From the NCBI GenBank assembly GCA_034440615.1, contig JAOTOM010005130.1, forward strand, positions 62,001-126,000: DNA of 64,000 bases, in the 5' to 3' direction. Position 1 is the first letter of the stretch. Each line of letters opens with the position of its first letter. Below, piece after piece: positions 56,761 through 64,000 of this stretch. The notes beneath the pieces were generated by a model, which worked only from the letters and a program-made list of their open reading frames with translations, did no database searches and was not told the origin of the DNA. The stretch comes from Ashinkailepas kermadecensis. Lineage: Eukaryota > Arthropoda > Thecostraca > Neolepadidae. A program made the position numbers and the translations under genes.

Positions 56761-57475
56761 TAGTTCAGCTGTCCCGTGGTCTCCGGTGGTCTCTGACTAT
56801 GGTGTGCCTCTGACCCTCCCCTCCTGACACACGTGTACAGATCAGTGTCAGGGTAGAGCTGTCTTATGGTCTTCGGTGGTCTCTGACTATGGTGTGCCTC
56901 TGACCCATCCCCTCCTGACACACGTGTTCAGTTCAAGCCTAGGGTAGAGCTGTCTCGTGGTCGCTGGTGGTCTCTGACCATGGTGTGGCTCTGACCCCTC
57001 CCCTCCTGACACACGTGTACAGATCAGTGCCAGGGTAGAGCTGTCTCGTGGTCGCTGGTGGTCTCTGACCATGGTGTGGCTCTGACCCCCTCCGCTCCTG
57101 ACACACGTGTACAGATCAGTGCCAGGGTAGAGCTGTCTCGTGGTCGCTGGTGGTCTCTGACCATGGTGTGGCTCTGACCCCTCCCCTCCTGACACACGTG
57201 TTCAGTTCAAGCCTAGGGTAGAGCTGTCTCGTGGTCGCTGGTGGTCTCTGACCATGGTGTGGCTCTGACCCCTCCCCTCCTGACACACGTGTACAGATCA
57301 GTGCCAGGGTAGAGCTGTCTCGTGGTCGACGGGTGGTCTCTGACTATGGTGTGCCTCTGACCCCTCCCCTCCTGACACACGTGTACAGATCAGTGCCAGG
57401 GTAGAGCTGTCTCGTGGTCGCTGGTGGTCTCTGACCATGGTGTGGCTCTGACCCCCTCCGCTCTCCTCCCGACAC
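56761..57475. repeat. Minisatellite, about 91-bp unit
   Basis: Seven to eight copies containing GTAGAGCTGTCTCGTGGTCG, GGTGGTCTCTGACCATGGTG and CTCCTGACACACGTGTACAG. Two sub-variants (GTACAGATCAGTGCC and GTTCAGTTCAAGCCT) alternate. Confidence 0.93.
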
Positions 57476-58520
57476 GCATGACGTGGGTCAGAGATTTCCC
57501 CGGTGGTCAATTACAGGAATTGTTCAGGGAAAAGCACATTGTTGTTCTTCAGAAATATACTTAATTAAGATAATATACTCAAAATTAATATACTTAAGAT
57601 GTACTAAGCATGTGTTAAGATTCTCCCAGACCAACTGAATTGACACCATGAAAATCATGCCGTTGAAAACAGTCGTAACTGGCGCTCAACTCAGGCTTCA
57701 AAATACCAGTAAATCCCGTTGTCCGTCAGACGACGTTGTGGGTTGCCAGGCGCATGGCGTGGCGGTACGAGCCAGTTCGGTTATGATTGTATGACTGAGA
57801 TAGATGGCATGGGTCCTAATTTTGATGGCGATAAATACGGTTGCCATCATCGGTATAATTCGATTAACTTAGAGGTGCTTTCTCATGGGAAATGTAAAAC
57901 TTATGCAAAACGCCTCTGATATACAAGTGTTGATGAAATGTCGGTAATCCATCTGGCAAATTTGCCAACGTTTTAACGTTCAATTTAACTGTTAACAACT
58001 CCAATGTAAACGGTACTCTGTACCTCTGTATAGGGTTGGGGTTTTTACCAGGAAAACTAGTTTTTGTCATGTCAATGGTATTTACCAGTTTTTACCGGTA
58101 AAAACTGGTAGCAATATGCAAATCATTGGTGCAATGTGTACACTTCCGGTCACATTTCAGCTCCAATTTTGCCCATTTTGGAGTATTATGTACGTTGTAT
58201 TGTACATGGCACTACTAGACATACAAACAGGATGTGTGATATATCTGAAAAATGGATTAAGCATGGTATTTTCACGGCCCGTACCGGTGAAAACCGGTAA
58301 AACTGTTTTTGACATGTCGATTTTTACTAGTGGTAAACCAGTACGAACAGGTTTTGTGGTAAAAACTGCCAACCCTGCCTATGTACAAGGACCGCATTGT
58401 TAGCTTTTCAATGCCGAAGTGAGATTGGTACAGCTGAACGTGCGAGCTGCGGTATTTACAGAGCTGTGATAGCACGTACTGATGCTCGAACCTATCTAGT
58501 GTTCATTATGGCAAGCTCAT
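57476..58520. other. Intron 4 DNA with ACCGGT-rich palindromic text
   Basis: No gene. A perfect 28-bp palindrome lies at 58083-58110, centred on ACCGGT. Related TTTTACC, ACCGGTAAAA and AACTGGTA words recur at 58030-58375, suggesting an old transposon. Confidence 0.5.
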
Positions 58521-58712
58521 TTCTGTCCTTTTGAAGGGGACGAGTGGTCTAGGGGTAAGATGCTCGTCTCACAATCGAAAGGTTGTGGGTTCGAGTCTCA
58601 CCTGTCGCTGCTCTTCGCCCGCGACCAATCGCCGTGAGAGATTGGCGACGCTACATGACTCAACGGTCGACGTGTCGTAAAACCAATAACCAACCAACAT
58701 CTGTCATTTGAA
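58521..58712 (+). mobile_element. SINE-A with imperfect target-site duplication
   Basis: Full-length copy about 58536-58697 with intact A box, B box (GGTTCGAGTCT), body and AACCAACC tail. It is flanked by TTCTGTCCTTTTGAA and ATCTGTCATTTGAAT, a plausible diverged duplication. Confidence 0.93.
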
Positions 58713-58740
58713 TAGTAGCAGAGTGTAAGTTATGACTGAG

Positions 58741-58808
58741 ATAGTTCAGGCGCGCTATATGACCTATGTAGTCGATGCGCCCTAAAGCCCAAATAGTTGA
58801 GGCGCGCT
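58741..58808 (+). mobile_element. Tiny LINE 3' tail with 16-bp target-site duplication
   Basis: A 36-bp insert (58757-58792) contains GATGCGCCCTAAAGCCCAA. It is flanked by ATAGTTCAGGCGCGCT (58741-58756) and ATAGTTGAGGCGCGCT (58793-58808). It lies only about 90 bp upstream of the exon 5 acceptor. Confidence 0.9.
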
Positions 58809-58896
58809 GTAGCCCGAGTACCGAGGCGATCTTCGAGGACGAGTGGCGATCTCTCCAACATTTCCTGACCGCGCCGTTATATCTTGCGTCCTACAG

Positions 58897-59059
58897 TCTG
58901 TTCGAGAAGGTGCAGCAGTGCAGGAGCGGCGCCAAGGTCATGGTGCTGGTGAAGTTGCTGCCGTTCTGGCTGAGTCAGCTGCTGATCCAGACGGGCATCA
59001 TCAACTGGATCACGGACGTGTTCCGCTGGAACAGACGCTCCGTGCTGGATGTCGTCCAG
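58897..59059 (+). CDS. RetSat: RetSat exon 5
   Basis: Acceptor CGTCCTACAG|T. With the AG from exon 4 it forms Ser, then LFEKVQQCRSGAKVMVLVKL and LPFWLSQLLIQTGIINWITD, ending RRSVLDVVQ. The hydrophobic LVKLLPFWLSQLL helix matches the LLKFLP-type segment at the same place in animal RetSat. Donor CAG|GTGATG at 59060, phase 0. The open frame upstream of 58897 shows no similarity and is intron. The next exon is not in the window. Confidence 0.93.
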
Positions 59060-59936
59060 GTGATGCTCCACAGCTCATCGCACCTTTGTCATCCCCATAC
59101 CCCTTCCCATACGTGCTCTTTCTCCCCTTACCATATCCTCGTCCAGTATCCCACTTCACCACTCCCAACTTCCGCATCCCCTTCACCTACGCTGCTTCTA
59201 TTCTCCCTTCTCCATCTCCCGTTGCCTTTCCCTTTTCCCTCTTCCCTTTTCCCTCCCCTTTTTGTCTCTTCACCCTGTCTCTGCCAAGCTGTCTCATCCT
59301 TTCTCGTCTGTCTTCTCTCGTTTCACACTTCACTTGCTAGCCGTAGAAAGTTTACTCACAGCTGATGGCGATGTGTGTTTAAAGCACGACAGACAAATTG
59401 TCTGCAGTGTGTGTAATATGTGACGTGGTGTGCTGTTCTTCTAGTTTGATTTTCTATCGTCAATTTGGTGTTGTAGAGGTGGGTGGTTACCTTCGGTTTC
59501 TCGAGTAATTATTTGCCCGACTTTCCCAATACCCTAACATGTTCAATCGGATCAAGTACATATAGTTTTAAGGTTTTCGAATCAACTTGTATCAGGCTCC
59601 CGTGAGCGTTTCTGAGAGCGATTGCACACGTTTGGAAGTCAGAGTGCTCCGGTCGAATGGTGGCCAAGTGATCCCTGGTTGTGGGCTGCTGCCAGGTCCC
59701 TGGTTGTGACACCTCACCCACTCCGGGGACACGTGTTACGCTCAGGTCAAGGTCGGGGCAGTCCCCAAACCCTGCAATATTGTGGCTTAATTCCAGGGAC
59801 TTTCCCGCTTTTTTCCAAACAGCAGTCACCAGGGCTAAGAACTTCTTCGCCTATTTCGCTATTTCGCCCTTCCACTTTGTCACGATTCCTATTCTATTAC
59901 GCCCAGTCACCCATTCTCCCCACTGTTTTGAGGTCT
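59060..59936. other. Start of RetSat intron 5
   Basis: A long pyrimidine-rich stretch (59085-59285: CCCTTCCC, CTTTTCCCTC). No exon was recognised. Confidence 0.45.
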
Positions 59937-62900
59937 GGCGGTGCCAGTGACGCTGGGTGTGGTGTGGCCGTAACAGTGACGCTGGGTGGGGTGTGGCCGT
60001 GACAGTGACGCTGGGTGTGGTGTGGCCGTGACAGTGACGCTGGGTGGGGTGTGGCCGTGACAGTGACGCTGGGTGGGGTGTGGCCGTGACAGTGACGCTG
60101 GGTGGGGTCTGGCGGTGACAGTGACGCTGGGTGTGGTGTGGCCGTGACAGTGACGCTGGGTGTGGTGTGGCCGTGACAGTGACGCTGGGTGGGGTGTGGC
60201 CGTGACAGTGACGCTGGGTGGGGTGTGGCCGTGACAGTGACGCTGGGTGTGGTGTGGCCGTGACAGTGACGCTGGGTGTGGTGTGGCCGTGACAGTGATG
60301 ATGGGTGGGGTGTGACCGTGACAGTGACGCTGGGTGTGGTGTGGCCGTGACAGTGACGCTGGGTGGGGTGTGGTGTGGCCGTGACAGTGACGCTGGGTGG
60401 GGTGTGGCCGTGACAGTGACGCTGGGTGTGGTGTGGCCGTGACAGTGACGCTGGGTGTGGTGTGGCCGTGACAGTGACGCTGGGTGTGGTGTGGCCGTGA
60501 CAGTGACGCTGGGTGTGGTGTGGCCGTGACAGTGACGCTGGGTGTGGTGTGGCCGTGACAGTGACGCTGGGTGGGGTGTGGCCGTGACAGTGACGCTGGG
60601 TGGGGTGTGGCCGTGACAGTGACGCTGGGTGTGGTGTGGCCGTGACAGTGACGCTGGGTGGGGTGTGGCCGTGACAGTGATGCTGGGTGGGGTGTGGCCG
60701 TGACAGTGACGCTGGGTGTGGTGTGGCCGTGACAGTGACGCTGGGTGTGGTGTGGCCGTGACAGTGACGCTGGGTGTGGTGTGGCCGTGACAGTGACGCT
60801 GGGTGGGGTGTGGCCGTGACAGTGACGCTGGGTGTGGTGTGGCCGTGACAGTGACGCTGGGTGTGGTGTGGCCGTGACAGTGACGCTGGGTGGGGTGTGA
60901 CCGTGACAGTGACGCTGGGTGGGGTGTGGCCGTGACAGTGACGCTGGGTGTGGTGTGGCCGTGACAGTGACGCTGGGTGTGGTGTGGCCGTGACAGTGAC
61001 GCTGGGTGGGGTGTGACCGTGACAGTGACGCTGGGTGTGGTGTGGCCGTGACAGTGACGCTGGGTGGGGTGTGGCCGTGACAGTGACGCTGGGTGGGGTG
61101 TGGCCGTGACAGTGACGCTGGGTGGGGTGTGGCCGTGACAGTGACGCTGGGTGGGGTGTGGCCGTGACAGTGACGCTGGGTGGGGTGTGGCCGTGACAGT
61201 GACGCTGGGTGGGGTGTGGCGGTGACAGTGACGCTGGGTGGGGTGTGGCCGTGACAGTGACGCTGGGTGGGGTGTGGCCGTGACAGTGACGCTGGGTGGG
61301 GTGTGGCCGTGACAGTGACGCTGGGTGGGGTGTGGCGGTGACGGTGACGCTGGGTGGGGTGTGGCCGTGACAGTGACGATGGGTGGGGTGTGGCCGTGAC
61401 AGTGACGCTGGGTGTGGTGTGGCCGTGACAGTGACGCTGGGTGTGGTGTGGCCGTGACAGTGACGCTGGGTGGGGTGTGGCCGTGACAGTGACGCTGGGT
61501 GGGGTGTGGTGTGGCCGTGACAGTGACGCTGGGTGGGGTGTGGCCGTGACAGTGACGCTGGGTGGGGTGTGGTGTGGCCGTGACAGTGACGCTGGGTGTG
61601 GTGTGGCCGTGACAGTGACGCTGGGTGTGGTGTGGCCGTGACAGTGACGCTGGGTGTGGTGTGGCCGTGACAGTGACGCTGGGTGGGGTGTGGTGTGGCC
61701 GTGACAGTGACGCTGGGTGGGGTGTGACCGTGACAGTGACGCTGGGTGGGGTGTGGCCGTGACAGTGACGCTGGGTGGGGTGTGGCCGTGACAGTGACGC
61801 TGGGTGGGGTGTGACCGTGACAGTGACGATGGGTGGGGTGTGACCGTGACAGTGACGCTCGGTGTGGTGTGGCCGTGACAGTGACGCTGGGTGGGGTGTG
61901 GTGTGGCCGTGACAGTGACGCTGGGTGGGGTGTGGCCGTGACAGTGACGCTGGGTGGGGTGTGGTGTGGCCGTGACAGTGACGCTGGGTGTGGTGTGGCC
62001 GTGACAGTGACGCTGGGTGGGGTGTGGCCGTGACAGTGACGCTGGGTGGGGGTGGTGTGGCCGTGACAGTGACGCTCGGTGTGGTGTGGCCGTGACAGTG
62101 ACGCTGGGTGGGGTGTGGTGTGGCCGTGACAGTGACGCTGGGTGGGGTGTGGCCGTGACAGTGACGCTGGGTGGGGTGTGGTGTGGCCGTGACAGTGACG
62201 CTGGGTGTGGTGTGGCCGTGACAGTGACGCTGGGTGGGGTGTGGTGTGGCCGTGACAGTGACGCTGGGTGGGGTGTGACCGTGACAGTGACGCTGGGTGG
62301 GGTGTGGCCGTGACAGTGACGCTGGGTGGGGTGTGGCCGTGACAGTGACGCTGGGTGGGGTGTGACCGTGACAGTGACGCTGGGTGGGGTGTGACCGTGA
62401 CAGTGACGCTCGGTGTGGTGTGGCCGTGACAGTGACGCTGGGTGGGGTGTGACCGTGACAGTGACGCTGGGTGGGGTGTGGCCGTGACAGTGACGCTGGG
62501 TGGGGTGTGGCGGTGACAGTGACGCTGGGTGGGGTGTGGCCGTGACAGTGACGCTGGGTGGGGTGTGACCGTGACAGTGACGCTGGGTGGGGTGTGGCCG
62601 TGACAGTGACGCTGGGTGGGGTGTGGCCGTGACAGTGACGCTGGGTGGGGTGTGGCCGTGACAGTGACGCTGGGTGGGGTGTGGCCGTGACAGTGACGCT
62701 GGGTGGGATGTGGCCGTGACAGTGACGCTGGGTGGGGTGTGGCGGTGACAGTGACGCTGGGTGGGGTGTGGCCGTGACAGTGACGCTGGGTGGGGTGTGA
62801 CCGTGACAGTGACGCTGGGTGGGTGTGGCCGTGACAGTGACGCTGGGTGGGGTGTGGCCGTGACAGTGACGCTGGGTGGGGTGTGGCCGTGACAGTGACG

Positions 62901-64000
62901 CTGGGTGGGGTGTGGCCGTGACAGTGACGCTGGGTGGGGGTGTGGCCGTGACAGTGACGCTGGGTGGGGTGTGACCGTGACAGTGACGCTGGGTGGGGTG
63001 TGACCGTGACAGTGACGCTCGGTGTGGTGTGGCCGTGACAGTGACGCTGGGTGGGGTGTGACCGTGACAGTGACGCTGGGTGGGGTGTGGCCGTGACAGT
63101 GACGCTGGGTGGGGTGTGGCGGTGACAGTGACGCTGGGTGGGGTGTGGCGGTGACAGTGACGCTGGGTGGGGTGTGACCGTGACAGTGACGCTCGGTGTG
63201 GTGTGGCCGTGACAGTGACGCTGGGTGGGGTGTGACCGTGACAGTGACGCTGGGTGGGGTGTGGCCGTGACAGTGACGCTGGGTGGGTGTGGCCGTGACA
63301 GTGACGCTGGGTGGGGTGTGGCCGTGACAGTGACGCGGGTGGGGTGTGACCGTGACAGTGACGCTGGGTGTGGTGTGGCCGTGACAGTGACGCTGGGTGG
63401 GGGTGGCCGTGACAGTGACGCTGGGTGGGGTGTGGTGTGGCCGTGACAGTGACGCTGGGTGTGGTGTGGCCGTGACAGTGACGCTGGGTGGGGTGTGGCC
63501 GTGACAGTGACGCTGGGTGGGGTGTGGCGGTGACAGTGACGCTGGGTGGGGTGTGGTGTGGCCGTGACAGTGACGCTGGGTGTGGTGTGGCCGTGACAGT
63601 GACGCTGGGTGGGGTGTGGCCGTGACAGTGACGCTGGGTGGGGTGTGGCCGTGACAGTGACGCTGGGTGTGGTGTGGCCGTGACAGTGACGCTGGGTGGG
63701 GTGTGGCCGTGACAGTGACGCTGGGTGGGGTGTGGCCGTGACAGTGACGCTCGGTGGGGTGTGGCCGTGACAGTGACGCTGGGTGGGGTGTGGCGGTGAC
63801 AGTGACGCTGGGTGGGGTGTGGTGTGGCCGTGACAGTGACGCTGGGTGTGGTGTGGCCGTGACAGTGACGCTGGGTGGGGTGTGGCCGTGACAGTGACGC
63901 TGGGTGGGGTGTGGCGGTGACAGTGACGCTGGGTGGGGTGTGGCCGTGACAGTGACGCTGGGTGTGGTGTGGCCGTGACAGTGACGCTGGGTGGGGTGTG
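59937..64000. repeat. 29-bp minisatellite, about 140 copies, runs off the window
   Basis: Unit GTGGCCGTGACAGTGACGCT plus GGGTGTGGT or GGGTGGGGT. Variants include GACCGTG, GGCGGTG, GACGCTC and a 5-bp GTGGT insertion. The mix changes from GGTGTGGT-rich on the left to GGTGGGGT-rich on the right, and composite blocks recur. It lies in RetSat intron 5. Confidence 0.97.

Larger units (their letters stand above)
15702..64000 (+). other. RetSat transcription unit, 3' end outside window
   Basis: Five exons are linked by matching intron phases: 15702-15963 (ends phase 1), 22852-22982 (phase 0), 53856-54000 (phase 1), 56082-56199 (phase 2) and 58897-59059 (phase 0). All introns use GT..AG. Introns are about 6.9, 30.9, 2.1 and 2.7 kb, and the fifth exceeds 4.9 kb. 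They are built largely of minisatellites and transposon insertions. The exons are much more GC-rich than most of the intron DNA. The remaining C-terminal half of the protein, by comparison with animal RetSat of about 600 residues, must lie to the right of the window. Confidence 0.88.

Noticed and set aside
58775..58896. Coding sequence upstream of RetSat exon 5 in the same open frame
   Set aside because: It overlaps a LINE tail duplication, shows no RetSat similarity, and a phase-correct acceptor lies at 58896.

Overview
This window is animal nuclear DNA, most likely arthropod and possibly crustacean. That reading is an inference. It rests on a split animal-type gene with canonical GT..AG introns, an ectodomain resembling arthropod Methuselah-like receptors, LINE, SINE and hAT-type elements, and many short CCTAA (TTAGG-type) runs at 4.4-10.1 kb. 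There is no operon, no CRISPR array and no intact free-standing tRNA. I cannot name the species.

The main gene is RetSat (all-trans-retinol 13,14-reductase family) on the + strand. Five consecutive coding exons can be placed: 15702-15963, 22852-22982, 53856-54000, 56082-56199 and 58897-59059. Their intron phases agree at every junction (1, 0, 1, 2, then 0 leaving the window). They give 819 coding bases (273 codons) spread over 43.4 kb. The C-terminal half lies beyond the right edge. Intron 2 alone is about 30.9 kb. It contains, on the opposite strand, a single-exon 748-codon frame (32317-34563, -) for a secreted or membrane-tethered cysteine-rich protein with a somatomedin-B-like module. No other cellular gene could be recognised.

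Region by region: 1-10.1 kb is comparatively AT-rich and holds transposon debris, including the 3' part of a LINE with an RNase H domain (4862-5765, -). 10.1-11.3 kb is a broken LTR-retrotransposon-like Pol fragment (RT and RNase H, -). 11.6-15.65 kb is tandem-repeat DNA that reaches to about 50 bp from the RetSat start codon. 15.7-64 kb is the RetSat transcription unit. Its introns are filled with more than twenty distinct minisatellites (units from 13 to about 116 bp), several tRNA-derived SINEs with clear target-site duplications, three copies of a hAT-like MITE, two large foldback palindromes and tiny 5'-truncated LINE tails. By my rough sum, tandem repeats make up about 18-20 kb of the 64 kb. 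The largest are the 45-bp array at 18397-21313 and the 29-bp array from 59937 to the window end.

The most notable structures are: a 93-bp tandem duplication of the end of RetSat exon 1 that leaves a predicted in-frame 31-codon insertion after loss of the first splice donor; a minisatellite that runs directly into the acceptor of exon 4; a MITE inserted inside a minisatellite with a perfect 8-bp duplication; SINEs that carry different tRNA heads on one shared body; and several cases where a tandem repeat clearly grew out of a coding or transposon sequence. Most long open frames here are by-products of repeat units whose length is a multiple of three, or antisense shadows of GC-rich coding sequence.
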